Part shown: positions 11,934 through 26,700 of the stretch, piece by piece
How positions within the stretch are numbered: the first letter of the stretch is position 1
Layout of the letters: each line of letters opens with the position of its first letter
Assembly: GCF_965363235.1 (NCBI RefSeq)
Contig: NC_134843.1
Span: 4,278,001-4,342,000, forward strand
Length of the DNA stretch: 64,000 bases
Source: Mytilus galloprovincialis
Lineage: Eukaryota > Mollusca > Bivalvia > Mytilida > Mytilidae
Reading direction: 5' to 3'
Position numbers and translations under genes: made by a program
Notes under the pieces: model-generated
What the model saw: the letters and a program-made list of their open reading frames with translations, nothing else
The model's database searches: none
What the model was told of the DNA's origin: nothing

Positions 11934-13660
11934 TTGTTTGACTTGTCCAGTCCAGGCCACTTATCAGTTGTTTGTGCTCAATTTTATTGTATTTAATTTT
12001 ATTTAGATTATCAATCCTTCAGCTTTCAAGCACTTTCCAAAAATTGAAACAAATTATTTTCAGGAAGGGGGGGGGGGGGGGGAAAGGGAAACAAACATAT
12101 TTTTAATTTTGGCCTAGCAAGTTTTTAAATATCATATCTTATGAACTTTTAAATTTAATCCAATTCAATTATCGGAAAAGTAATGCCCTTAAATATTGTT
12201 ACTATGACAGTAAAAATTAATAACAGCTGTGACAACATCTTATAACACATAAGAATTGGTTTATTAATTTAAAACCATCTAAAATATGTATTAAAGATAA
12301 TTATAAATATTCAATGCATATATTTTATTTTTGTCCTTGAGAGATAATTCCTAGGATATCTGTTAAAGATGTCTAAATTGACCAATAAGGCTAAAAAAAA
12401 ATTATTATTCATTTCTAGAGACAAATGATACTAATTGATATTTTTCTTCAATTTGAGTAATTTTAAATCTTCTATTAATATCAAACATGCATACCATACT
12501 ATACTTTTGACAACAATCAAGAACTGATGACCTTTTGCACACAATGTCAAAATTGAGCACAACAACGGATGTTATGATTTTTTTTTATTTACGCAAGAGA
12601 ACATCGTGAGGATAAGGGGATACAAGTATCTACTAAATTAACACAATCAACTTTGACCACATTTATTTGAAGAACTGGCCCAACTGGAAAAAAGTTTGTT
12701 ACATTGTCGAGAACTGATAACACTGATAGAGATTACAAAGGACATTTCGTTGAGCCGGCAAATGACGATGGCCTTCTTTAAATAATGGAGTGTATTGCTG
12801 CCGAGTAGAGCGAGGCGGAAAAAAAATAATGGTGATTGTTGTAAAAAATAAACAAAAAATAACGAAAACACATGAACTCTTCCTACAGAAGGGACTGATC
12901 ATTTAACTTTAAAAGGGGGGGGTCATGTTTTTTTTTCTGGCCAAATATTTATTTTTAAGACACGTCACAACAAATTATTTTTTCAAACTTAACAGGGGGG
13001 AACTGAACACGAAACATGTGAAATAAAATTGTGAAACGAGAAATAAGATCATAAATATTAAAGCAATAAGTGATAGAAGTTATTATTCAGCCATTATTGG
13101 AGATCATGCAGTCATTATCAATGATCATGGATACTTTGAGTCACATTTTAGTGCTGGGCTGACTTATAAATCATTTCTGGCCTACTTTTCAATCAAATGT
13201 GTGATATTTTAAGCACGAGAAATTGAAGCTAACTGACACGAAAAATGGGAAATATTTAAGGGGAAACACGAAGCACACACACTGACCCTAACACAAGAAA
13301 AGGAGAAATAAAATGTCTAAACACGAAAACACAGTAAATTAAAACAGTTGGAAACCTTGCACGAATATAACCCTTCACCACCCTCTTAACATTATTTTTA
13401 TGGTATGCATCCTCCCTCAGAATATTTTTTCTTCTTCCTTTGAATATTTTTTTCCCTCAAAATTTAGAATCAATTATATTTTTGTGTTGGCAAACAAATT
13501 ATAAAAATTAAAAGGCTCTTGAGCAAGTAATCGTCATGGATAATCAGTTGTATAGATTCTGAAATTGTAATTGATAATTTTTAGTAGATTTTCCTATTGA
13601 ATGCATAAAAAATTTTTTTTTTTATTTTCAAAGAAAGCTTTGCCGAACAATTGAGTTGTG
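11934..13660. other. Non-coding region upstream of the HECT gene
   Basis: Contains a run of 16 G (12067-12082) and other G-rich tracts (12914-12921). No protein-like frame is present. The HECT promoter and any 5' untranslated exon should lie in or before this stretch, but I see no core promoter element or initiator I could defend. Confidence 0.35.
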
Positions 13661-13726
13661 ATGAATGAGAATAATGATCCTCCACCACCTGCTAACAACA
13701 GTGTGTTGTTGCAACAATTTGGACAG
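13661..13726 (+). CDS. HECT gene exon 1 (start codon)
   Basis: Encodes residues 1-22, beginning MNENNDPPPPANN. An in-frame stop at 13652-13654 lies just upstream. The donor is CAG|GTAAGA. The composition is Pro/Asn/Gln-rich and looks disordered. An alternative 5' exon cannot be excluded. Confidence 0.7.
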
Positions 13727-16700
13727 GTAAGAATTTAATATATGAATGAAACTGAACACCATGAGACAGAGTAATTTGTTTGTACATTAAAGTCTGCCTA
13801 AACCAACAATTTTGATAACTGAAATTCTGTCCAAACTTTCAGGGATCACTTTAGGCTGCCACTTGGCTTCATTGACACAGTAAAATGATAAAGAACGCAC
13901 TGAAACATTTACTGTGGGCCAGATAGACGCAGTACCGATTCTAAGGGTGCATGGTTTATCAAACAATGCCTTTACATAATTGCTGTTATCCTTGGAATCT
14001 TACTTAGAGGCCACCATTACTATGTATCGCATATTTTGTTGTTGTTGAACTGACCCCTTTTGTCGGAGTTATGTGACTAATTGACTATTTCTTATTATTG
14101 TACACTAAGGGAACATTTTGTGGATGCAATTCCTCATCGACCACTAATCCGATTTCTTTAAATTTTTCAGGATCGCTAGTTTCCATAAGTACTACATCAT
14201 ACTGCACCTCCATTTTAATATCAACCAATTTTGTTGGAGTTACATGTATGGGACCATACTGTTCTTATCCCCCCCCTGTACATTGACGGTGGCATTAAGC
14301 TTTACCCTTGTCTTTATGTACATGTATATATGAAAAATAGTTGGGTCCTGTTCTATAACTAATGTTTGCCTCAACCAAGGCAAATGATTTAAAACTTATA
14401 CACAAATGTTTATTACGTACTACAATGTACACAATACAGATCAGGTTCAAATTTAGGTACTGTCACTTTTGCCGTTCTTGAGTTGTGCCCCTTTTTACCT
14501 GAGAAAAGATAGTATATGAAATGCTAAGTACCATAAAACACAGATCTTGTTCCTATTTGGGTGGCGTCACTTTCACTGTTCCTGAGTAATTCTCCTTTTC
14601 CATTTTGTTCTTGTCCCGATTATGCATGATTCAATCCATTTTGCCCGCATGGACATCCAAGTCCTTTAATACACATTCTTCATTTATTTATTTTCCCCGA
14701 GTTGTAGTTTGAATATCCTATAAATGAACAGGAAATGGTTTGGGACATAAATTGAATCATTTTAAGTGAATGGTGCAGAAGCTTAGCAAAGAGGCAAAGA
14801 TCTATATTTATAGAGTTTCGTATGCACCCCCACCCCCCGTAAGATGACAGGGGCATTAAGATTTACCCTTGTCCATCTGTATGTCCATCTGTCTGTCCTT
14901 CCGGCATATTCCCTATTAATTTATTAGTTTAAATTTTACTAATTAAATATTTAATGTTCTATCTATCCTTTTTCTGCCAGTTCCTGCAGACTATTCAACC
15001 ATTGCTTGCCACTCAATCTTCATCAGCATCAGATGCTTTGTCAATACAGTCTGAAGTAACTCAACCAGAGAGACAGTCACAGATTGCATCACAGACTGAG
15101 AGCTCAAAGCAGTCACATCCAAGGCAGATCTTTTCCCCAAGCCGTTTACGTATACCATCGGCAAGGATGGTAAGATAATTGCTTATTTTATGCCGCCTTT
15201 TATTGCCCCGTCTTGATGGGTTGATGTAAGTTTTACCTTCTGTTCTGTCTGTAGGTGCTAATGTATGTCCTGCATATTTTCCTCAGCTAATACTTTGGAA
15301 TTTTCCATGTCCATGAGAATGGTTTGAAATTTGATGTTTAGCATGAGTTGTACTCTATTTTCCAGACATTTTTAGCTCGCCTTCCTCAAAGGTAGGGTGA
15401 GCTTTTGCAATCACCTTGCATCCAATAGTTTGCATGATTGTTTCTTAGAGTATTCTGCACAAAATGATTGTTAAGATTTTCAGAAAGATCGGTTGACAGA
15501 TGTTGGAGTTATGGCCCCTGAAACATGTAGGTTAAGGTAATTAGTTGAGGGATTCAGGTTCCTAGGCGCCTCTAGTTTATATAATTTCATTGAATTTCAG
15601 TGTTACATTTTTGTGAACTAAAACGTAAGAACTGTCCATGGGAATGATTAAAAAACGTGCATACAGCGTCAGCATGAGGGTTTGTAATGTGTGTTTTTGC
15701 AACTTTCATTAAGGTGGAATGTCAATATCCTGTTCACCAAACTTTTTTTAGGCGTTGACATTCATGTTCTTTGGACAAATCAAAAAAATTTGTTTTTTTA
15801 AATTTTATCTTAATTCTTAAACTTCATCAAGAGCTAGTATGTTTTCACGTCTGTCTGTCCATCAGTCACCGCAAATCAGTTTTCCACACTTTTTTAAATC
15901 GTGCTTGAAGATATTGATTTGATATTTGGTATATAGTTTAATAAACATGACCAGTTACAGATCAAGTTCAAATTTGGTTTATGTAGGATGATTTTTTGTT
16001 GTTGTGGTCCTACTAATAAGGACTTCCACAAAAATTATCAGTTTTCTATACTTTTCAGCGTCAGGTTTATAGTTTTATTATGACTAGTTACAGATCAGTT
16101 TTGAATTATGTCCTGGTCTGATGATTTTTGGTGAAGTTATGGTCTTTGGACTTAGAGAATTTATTAATTACACAAATACTGTAAACCAGGTTATTTTCTT
16201 GCTGTCTTTTTCTTGCGATTTAATTACCAACTAAATCCACATCGACTGTTTTAAAATTACCATTTTACAATTATAAAGTGAAAAAAGTTAAATACAAAAG
16301 CATGTTGTGTCATATTTTCCTGACAATTAATATCTACCTTGAACTTTCTTAGTACATTTTAAGTTCTATTACATCAATGATTTATAATATTTGCATATGC
16401 TAGTTCTATAATTGACGCCCGTCCCCTTTTACGGCTTTCATTATACATGAACCTTAGGAATGTTAGCATGTTAACTTTATGAGTATAGTTTTTAGATATG
16501 CAATTAGTGTCATTGAGCCAATTCACGTGCAGGCTTGTTAAAACAGTTACACAATTATATGAAAGAAATGACTTGATCAAAAGAGCATCTAATGCTGTAG
16601 GTGTTGTGTTTTGTTGTTAAGGTGGTACCTAACACTACAGGGAGATAACTCTGTAAAATCGGCTAAACATTTTAATTATGTTGTGTTGTAAAAGGAATAT

Positions 16701-19700
16701 TAAGCTTTTCCGATTGATCAAAATTGGTGTTTGTCAAATTGCTATATAACCAGTGTAATTTTTCTGACAAAACGGTTGGTTCAATTTTTTTATATTTTCA
16801 TATTTTAGTTAAAGTGTCACAGAAAATACTTTGACAAAATTTTATGAAAATTAAATGAGCCAAATTTATTGTAGTGAAAGTGTTGGGTGCCACCTCAATC
16901 AGTAGACTATTTGATACGTGACAAGAAACCACTGCAGATTAACGGATTGGGGTGTGTCATGATTACATAACATTTACTGTTTTAGTGTTTATTGAGCCAA
17001 TTAGTCATGTCAATTGATGTTTTAATATTTTAACAAACTTACAAATGATAAACAGTCTGTAATTTCACTTTGTCTTTTTATGAATAATTACAGATAATGT
17101 TTCAATTGGGTTCTAGTCTTATGATTTGTAGGTCCTTGGACTTAGAAAAAAGCCCAAACTATCTGTTTTCAGAACTTCTTTTTCATGTAGCTTAAAAATA
17201 TTGATTTGATATACAGATTTTTGACGAGTCATGTGTTAGTCCGAGTCCATACTTGTCTTTACTGTTCAGGGTTCAACCTGTGTGGTCTTATCAACAAGCT
17301 GCACCCATTGAAGCCAGTAGGGTTCCATGTATTGTTTGCAATATATTAAGAATGCTTGATGAATGTTTGTTTTCAGAATTCTAGTGCTACATTGTCCCTT
17401 TTGAGGGCAGAGTCTGAAGATGACTTTGTGCAGCAATCAAGTATGGTGAGTATGGTAATGGTAAGTTGAGTATTTATTTGTAAGTTACATTAATTATTAT
17501 ATTATTTCAAGGGAAATCATGTGTAAAAAAACAACAAAATTGTGGCAGGAGACATGTCTTAAGTATTAATAATGGTTACAGTCTCTGTTCACCTGGCCTT
17601 TACATGATCTAGTTATTACCATATATACTATAAAAAAAAATCTCATGGCAGGCAGTGTTTTGCAAAAGAGGACAGCTATACTGTAAATTTGTATACATTT
17701 TTATTGATGTCATAAATAAGTTGGCATGATAATACAAATTTTCATTTGAAATATTTTTAAACAGCCTGTTCTTAGACGTCCCAAGCGCACAAGGGCAGTG
17801 GCGGTTGAAGTCAAGGGAAAGAGGAGGGGACGAGTTATCACAAAAGACGTTGTAATACTGCCTCACACAACATCATCACATCTTGACACCTACACTATGC
17901 CTACGTCAAACATGATAACAGAGTTGGCAAAGAGGAACATGGTGGGAAAAATTACATTTTCTTCTGTTGACAAAGAAGATGCTGTAAGGAGTGAAATAAA
18001 TTCACTTTTTGGGGATTTCAGTTTCGCATATCTGCAGGTATTGATTGATCTTAGGTGCTGCTTGGTTTGATTGTTAATTAGTTAGACCAGGCATTGTAAG
18101 ACACAAAAAAAAGAAAACAAACATTTTATGTTGTTTTGGCTGATAAAATTGACTTCAGTTGGGTGGCATTAAAGGGAAACTTCACGTTTTTTCACTTATC
18201 ATCTTATGTTCATAATTCCATAAAAAAAACATATTCACCAAGTTTTATTTTGAATTAAAACTAATAAAGAAGAAAATGGGGAATTATTAATTTTATTCCT
18301 TCAAACTTCCTGACTAATTTGACGTAGTTGAAGTCTTTTTGCATGCTGGGAGTGAAATAAATCTCATTTGAGTCTTGTTCGTTAGCCATATATATGATAA
18401 GGGCATTTAAAGTGCATCAACGACTTTTAGTGTAGCTATCAACCAACTAAAAACAAGTGATAGCCATACAACTTTTAAAATGAGATTGTAGGATTTATAT
18501 GCGGATTTTTTATATGAAATTTAGTAATAAAAGTTAATCATACAATAGAACATTTTTATGATGTTTTTACTACAAATATTTTAAACAAACAAATGAAACT
18601 GACATGATCAATAGTGTATTAAAAATACATGCTTGATTCTGACAATGGGTATTAGGGCTATTCCATTTAAACATACATCAACCCCCAGGAAGGCACTATG
18701 ACAATAGGGCAGCCACCCAGAGAAGCATTTTTACAAATTTTGAAGGATTGTCCTCATCAAAACTTTGAAAAGGGCACCCACCACTAGAAGTGGTTTCAAA
18801 ATGCCTTCCTTGGGGTTGATCTATGTTTAAATGGAATAGCCCTTATTATGTGACACTTTGTGAATGTTGAATGCGTGGTTAAACTCGAGATAATTACTGT
18901 GCCTATCCAATAAGCTTTGTGGTAGTAAACTACCTATTGCCTGACCAGTTTAAAAATTGTCAATACAATTTGTCCATTTAAATTGTACAACAGGTATTGT
19001 GAGAGCTATTATCAACAGGTGGTCATTTAACTACCTGTAGATTTACCTGGTTTGTTTTTGACAGAGCTAATTTAAATGAATTTAAATGAATGATACATGT
19101 AGCTAGCTTGCTTTCCTCATGTTTAATGTCCTGAATGAACTATTCTATTTAGGTATGGGATATTTTACATTAAATACACTATTTGTTCTTTCTAATAAAG
19201 ATATGTATTGTATATTTATTCATTTTGCTTACAATCACAAATAAATCATTGCTGGTAAATCCCACTTTCATAATGAAGAATAAAGCATTGAAATTTCTAT
19301 TCACTAAGCCATTTGTACTTTTTTTTGATATATATTGAAAATAAATTTTTAAACAGTAATTCCAATTGAAGTAGATCCTTAATATCAAATGAAACTTAGC
19401 ATCACTACTATTCCATTTCAGGAATCTTAATATAACATGAAAATATATCCCATTAGAAAACACTACGCCACACATAATTCATCTTGTAGAATTATTCACA
19501 AATAATTGGGCTATCCAAAAAAATCCATTTCACAAACACTTTAATTCCATTTAGGATCAAAAACTTAAAATACATCCCACATTAAAAACACCATGAAGCA
19601 AACATATATCGCCTTTTTTATAAACTAAATTCACTGATTGAAATTTCCATCTTGACTATTTTGAGACACAAAAAGAAATGGCTTAAAATGTCCCATCTCT

Positions 19701-22700
19701 AAATAGAATAGTCTATTCTGGACATTGGTCATGATGCATGAGGAAAGCAAGCTAGCTATCAGTCATTTAAATTTTACCTTTTAGGAATAGTGAAGATTTT
19801 TTTACTGGGTAGTTAAATGACCACCTGTTGATGAGCTCTCACAATACCTATTGTACAATTTAAATTTATTCTGGTCAGGCAATAGGTATTTAAATACCTC
19901 AAAGGTGATGGGATAATGACAGTAAAAGATGAGCATATATTCCATTCTGATCTTTTAATCTTCAATCAGTGAATTCTAGCCATCACGGTTCACCGTTCCA
20001 GGTGTGAACAACTATGTATGATAAAGGGAAATGCATTAGCTCACTTTTAAATGAAGTATGACTTCTGATTACTTTTGTAACGATGAAATACTTAATTAAT
20101 TTAATTGATTAAATTTATAAAAAATAATAGCCTTTTAAACACAGTGTAATGAACTTATAAAAAGGGGGCTAATATACCAGGTAAACCTACAGGTTGAAGT
20201 TGAATTTTCAAGAAGGAAGTATGCCATCATGATGAAACTCAATACACGTATGCATTTCGCTTGCACTAGTCCACATGGACTAATAATTGACTCAAAGGTC
20301 CAGATAAGATAACTGGTAATACAAATTTAAGACAGAAGCCAGAATCACTATAAGAAGAATATGTGATGTTTTATTAATTCTTAAGTTTTTAAATCAACCA
20401 TATTATTCATCTAGGTTATGCCAGGAAATAAAAGTCTCAAGAAACCATTTGTTTCCAAGAGTGTCAGGTTTGATGCAACTACCTTGATAACCATGAGCCC
20501 ACAGGGACGAATGTACATTTTGGCACTAGAACCTGTCCCCAGTGCATCAAGTATAGTAAGTTCTGATAAGAATGCTTATAATACATCCTGCATTGCAGGC
20601 ACCCTATAGTTTTCACTTTATCCTTCTGTCACCTGTTAACAATTTGTTGTTAACACAAAAGCTTTGAAATCCTTACGAAATACAGACCTGAAATTTGACA
20701 GCACCAGAGTTTTACTCAAAATTGCATTTGGTAAATCATGAAAGTTCACAGCTTATTTTGATCTCTGCCAGCGTTTCCAATATATATGGGTTATCATTGC
20801 ACTCGTCCCTTGAAGACAGCCTTAGAGATTATATGTTCGTATGAGCTCTGTACAGTGATACTGCATAGATGCCAACCATTATGATTTTGGCGTAGTTTTC
20901 CGATTTTGCGATAAAAACTACGCTATTACATTCAAAGTGGAATAGTTACAGATTACCAATCATCGTCGTTCAATTTTAAATTTGTAATACACAGATTTTT
21001 ATCATTACTTTTCCGTCCTGGTCTGGTATTTAGAAAATGCCAATGTAATGCTTTCGAATTCTCGAGAGTTATCAACCAATTGTTGAGTAACTAACTGACT
21101 TCCGAAGAGGCAAACTTGCATTTTATGAAGTAGCCTTCCCCCTTTCTCTACTTCTCCTTGACAAAACGAAAATGTACCAGTCGAGAACATCTGAACAATT
21201 ATTTAATGCTACAGACAACATGTTAAATGACAAATTTTAGTGCACATCACTTAACAACCACTTGTCAGTAATTTTTATTGGTAAATGTAAGTTTATGAAT
21301 GATAACTGAAAGCTTTTCAAAAATACGTAAAATTTGATAATTTGTTACTGATTGTGTTAAAACAGGGTTGGCATCTATGATACTAGACATATTATCACTC
21401 ACAATTTAAAGGAAAGTTAAGCAAAATAGCTATAAAACCACATATAAATGCATCATCAGATAATCATAAAACTGGAGATAAATACTGTATACAACAGTGT
21501 TGACCGGGTACTAAATGTCCAATATTTTGTTTGTTCTCAGTAAAACATTCAGTTCTTTCTATTTGAATCAGTATTATATTTTGGAAAAACATTAATTCAA
21601 ACTTTGGCAGTTTTGAATATTGGGACTTTTCACTGAGCACAGCACTGCAAATGTACTGCCTAAATAATTTCATAATGATGTTCATTTTCTGGATGTGTGC
21701 TAATGGAAGAGGTGGCTACGCCATGCTATGCGACCCCTCCTTACAAAAATTGATTTTGACCAGTAAAAATTAGCCAACACTTCATATAAACAAATAGACA
21801 AAAGCTTTAAAACTGTTTTTTGCAGTCATCCTGAAGATCTATTGAAATTGGCAAAAGTCCAGTAAAATTAAGTTTGGTCCAGTAAAAGTTGTTGATGAAC
21901 TTGACTAGATGTCCAGTAAGTTTATCTAAAAAAATATCAAATTATGTCCGTTAAAAAGGTCTTTGGTCCAGTGAAGAACCTACTGTTTTCGTACTATTAG
22001 TTAAAAGTTTTTGGTGTACTGCACTGCCTAAAATCAGTGGTGGATGTTAAGCCTATAATTGTGCATATTCACTAGTTTCTCTTTAAAAGATTAATGAAAT
22101 TTCTATTTCATTTGAATTTAAAGGAGAGCGATGAGGATGACAAGGAAAACAACTTGGATGGCATTGAGAACCACAAAGCAGGTGAAATGGAGTGTCATGA
22201 AGCTGACAGAAGCACTAGTGTCCATAGAGTAGGTTTTATGGCTTATTTTAATCTATTTGTGCCCCACAACTTGAAGTTTAGTTGCATATTTTTTAACCCT
22301 TATCTGTCAGTCTGTCCTATTTAGGGGATAACTATTCCCGCAGTTTTATGCTAGAATGTTTTTACCTGCATCACCTGTGGTGAAAGCAGGTCTAGTACTC
22401 ACTCCGTCGGTCAGTCCCTCTGTCTGTCAGGTTTTAACTTAACGGGTGGTTTTTTTTCTACAAAGCTTGAGATATTGAGCTGAAATTTGAAATATGAGTC
22501 TACTATGATGAGTTACAGATCAAGTTTGCTGTTTGTTTGGGTCAGCTGGTATTTGGCAAAATTACAGCCTATGGATTTAGAAAAAAAACAACAGTTTAAT
22601 GCAAGAAAGATTTTGATTTGTCTTATGTTTGTTCATGTGTTGAAGATATGTATATTAGGATTTTATAGTTCACGTTAACAAAGTTTAGGTTGACTATTGG

Positions 22701-23716
22701 AGTACCCTTGGCGTTCTTGTTATATGGAGCTGATCAATTTCCAGTTGCTCTAGATAATTAAGTTTGTTGTATAGTTATTTGTTTTCCAATATACAGACAA
22801 GTGTTTGTTTTATTTTCAGACATGCCCAGCTGGTCACACTCTGGAAGGTCTTGGTAGTAACTGTCTTTGCTGTGAGCAAGACAGAGAGTATGCACAGGTT
22901 TTGGCTATTGACCGTGAAATAAGAAGAAGAGAGGAAGCAGAAAGGAGGCAAGCTACTGAAGCTGCTGAGGCAGTTGAATTAGTAAGTAATGTATATGCAG
23001 TGATGTGTGTGAGAAAGAATTATTCCCACAACTTTATACTTACATTTTTATACGCCCGGGCAATAACTCAAAAACACTTTCACCAATTTCCCTGAAACTT
23101 AAGTGAATTGTTATATCTACTGAGGTAAGCTCCCTTTTGTCTTTTTTTAATTTCAGATTTTTAGTTTTGGATTTATGGGGCTTTATTCATAAAAAAAGGG
23201 GGGATTTTCAACACTTTGGACAACAACTCAAAAAGGCTTTCACCAATGTCCATGAAACTTTGGTGAATTGTTTATATCTATTGATGTAACAAGTAGCACT
23301 TAATAAAATCTGATGAAAACATAAAATTTGTAAAATCTTTAGTTGAATTTAAAACATTAAATTTCTTGTAAAAAATAGGTTCCATGAATGTCATACGTTA
23401 GTACTTATTATTGAGTAGTTGCAAGGATGAAAGCACATTAGCAGTCCCTGAGATTCTAACTGTTCCCTGAGGCATATATCATTTTATGATAACATACTTT
23501 CATCACCTATTTCCTCATTTAGATCATAACTTTCAGTAGAGTCACTTTCACCATCTTCACTTTCACTGTTTCTTCTTGCTGCTCCTCATTGTCATTGTAG
23601 TCTTTTTTGTCATTTTTCTATGCCCGTCGTCTTTCAGACGGGACGTATTATGGTATACCGTTGTCCGTCCGTTGTCCACACTTCAGACAATAACTCATAT
23701 AAGCTCCCTTTCCATT

Positions 23717-23760
<44 letters not shown>

Positions 23761-26700
23761 TCCGTCAGTCCGTCCGTCAGTCCTGTTTCTTGTCATCGCA
23801 ACTCCTCTCAAACCACATAACAGAATTCCACGAAACCTTTTTCAGATAATAAGGACATACTATGTAGTTGTGCATATTGACAGAAATTTGCGATTCAATT
23901 TTTTTTCTAGGAGTTACGCCCCTTTGAACTTATTTACTTTAATGTACTACTGCAACAGTTTGTCATCGCAACTCCTCTCAAACCACACAACAGAATTTCA
24001 TGAAACCTTTTCAGATAATAAGGACATACTATGTAGTTGTGCATATCGACGGGAAATTGCAATTCAATTTTTTTCTAGGAGTTACGCCCCTTTGAACTTA
24101 TTTACTTTAATGTACTACTGCAACAGTTTGTCATCGCAACTCCTCTGAAACCACATAACAGAATTTCATGAAATTTTGTAGATAATAAAGACATACTATT
24201 TAGATGTGCATATTGGCAGGAAATTAATTTTTCTTATACAATTTTTTTTTCTTAAACTTATTTAATTTCTCCAATGACAATTTGGGGACGTGGGGTATGT
24301 GAGCGTGCTCTGACACTAAGGTTCTTTAATATAAATATAAAAGGTACTTGGTACTCAGAAAGTGTGTTGTGAACAAGATAGAATGTATGGATGAAAAATT
24401 AAGACAACAAACTCAGTTAAATTTGAGGTAGCCTTAATAGTGCCAATTTTTTTGTGCATTTTTATTTATTATTTGACAGGGCTCACACTATTTCTAGTTG
24501 ATCATATAAATTCATTAAAAGACAAGTTAAAAGAGCAACAGGCGTATCATGCGCTAAAGTGCAGCCTTTTATTATCCACTGCCGTGAAAAAAAAGAATTT
24601 TTATTTCACAACAGATTAAGTTAAAATTTTGACACACTTTTAAAAGCTGTATGCATTATAGCTTGAACAGTCTTAATTTCATCATTTTCATCCATTTTTT
24701 ATATTTGGTAAATGCCTTTTACGTGATTGAAAATTGCAAAATTTTTCTTGTTAGTGTTCTAGAATTTGATGTTTCATTTGAACAGTAGTATCTAATCATG
24801 TTCACACAAGTGTTGATATTCTCATTCTCAAATTTTAACTTTACTTGCTTCCTATAACAGATAAGATTGAGGAGGCAAACAAGATTGCTCGCTGAGCAAA
24901 CAGATTCAGATCATGGATTTGAAATAAAGATACGAACGCAAGAGGGAGTCCTGTCCAGAAAATTCTTGGAATGTCAGGACATTCAGGTAAATTTCAGTAA
25001 AATATGAACAGAAACAATGCAACTTGAACCCCTTTTGAACAAAGTTGGTTGTGCAGGGTCTGTAGATTTTCTGTTGTATTCTCTACATATTTTATACAAA
25101 TCATGCAGGAGCTGCTCCATGCGTGTTAGGCAATTTCTTACAAATTCCACAGACAATTTATTGTGTGAATCAACATTTATTTTTAGAGTCCTCCCTTCCA
25201 AGTTGTCATTACAATGAACATGATGAATATTATAAATGGTTAAAAATGTGACCATATTGTCAATTCTGGCAATTTTGAGCTTGAATAAAACATTCAATAA
25301 TGTCACAAAATGACGTCACTTTTCATTTTTGGAGAAATCAAAAATGAAAATTAGGAAAATCTTCATTTTCACAGAATTTGATACATAACGGATTCCAGAA
25401 GCATTCTGTCAAAATATCAAGTCATTTCTATAATTAACTTTAAAGATATTGGCATCTGAATTTAAATTCCAACGAAATTAATATAAGTGGGGCGTTTCTT
25501 TTGTTGGTTAGTATATTTCATTGTTTCAACAAGAATCATGAGCTCTAGGAATTAAATCACCAAATATATTGCAGTGACTATCAAAAGATTTTTTGAATAG
25601 AAGTTCATGATATTTTATTTTCTTCGTTAGGTGCTGATGGACTTCATTGGCTCACAGTCAAGTGCAACTGAGTTTTTTACTGTTAGGGGTGCAACAATGG
25701 AGATGGCACTAGAGTCGTCTTTGTCAGGCAAGCCATTGTCACACTTTGGGATAACTGGCCCAACGGTGCTAAATTCTGTCTGGATGACAGAAAGCGAGGT
25801 AAGAAAACTGAAGTTATATATTTGTACCCTTTTCATTTTAGTGTACTGCTTTATTATGTCCCAACCATGTACAGGATGTGACATATAGTGTTACCCTTGT
25901 CCATAAGTCAGTCCGTACATAACACTTTGGTTAAGGTCCATATCTCAGAAAGTAGACATGGTATAGTTATGGTACTTCACCTGTGGAAGTGTCATGGGTA
26001 GTGTGCCACGGTTCAGAAACTCTCAGGTCACTTTGACCTACATTTTATGCTTCATTGACTCTGGTTCAGTTCTTTTGAGTTGAGTTTATATCTGGGAAAG
26101 TACAATCTATGGGAGGGACATCTACAGGGTGCTGAATGGGACTTGCACTTTTTGTAATCAAAATCAATTTTGTGTTTACAAAATTCAAATCTGTCATTAC
26201 AAAACCATTTTCGTCTTGCAAAACTATGTGATTCAGACTTGTTTTATGAGAACTTCAATTTTGTAATGATAAAAATTCTTTTTGTAGACAAAATTCTCTT
26301 TTGTAGATAAAATTCATTGTTTGAGAAACAAAATCGACTTTTGTGAGACAAAGATATACTTTTTTTGAGACAAATTTTGTCTCAACAAAATAGATTTTTG
26401 AGAGTCAAAATTCATTTTTGTTGAGACAAAATTCATTTTTGTGAAACAAAATTCACAAAAATGAATTTTGTCTCACAAAAGTCAATTTTGTCTCAACAAA
26501 AATGAGACTTGTTGAGACAAAATTGACTTTTGTTGAGACAAAATTGATTTTTGTGAGACAAAATTGACTTTTGTGAGACAAAATTGACTTTTGTGAGACA
26601 AAATTGACTTTTGTGAGACAAAATTGATTTTTGTGAGACAAAATTGACTTTTGTGAGACAAAATTCATTTTTGTGAAACAAAAGTGACTTTTGTCTCAAC

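Noticed and set aside
23576..24148. 190-codon plus-strand frame
   Set aside because: It runs across intron 7 repeat families C and D, and its own second half repeats the first (SYAPLNLFTLMYYCNS twice) because of tandem DNA units.
24983..25306. 107-codon minus-strand frame in HECT intron 8
   Set aside because: No recognisable domain, AT-driven composition, and it overlaps the end of a real exon on the other strand.
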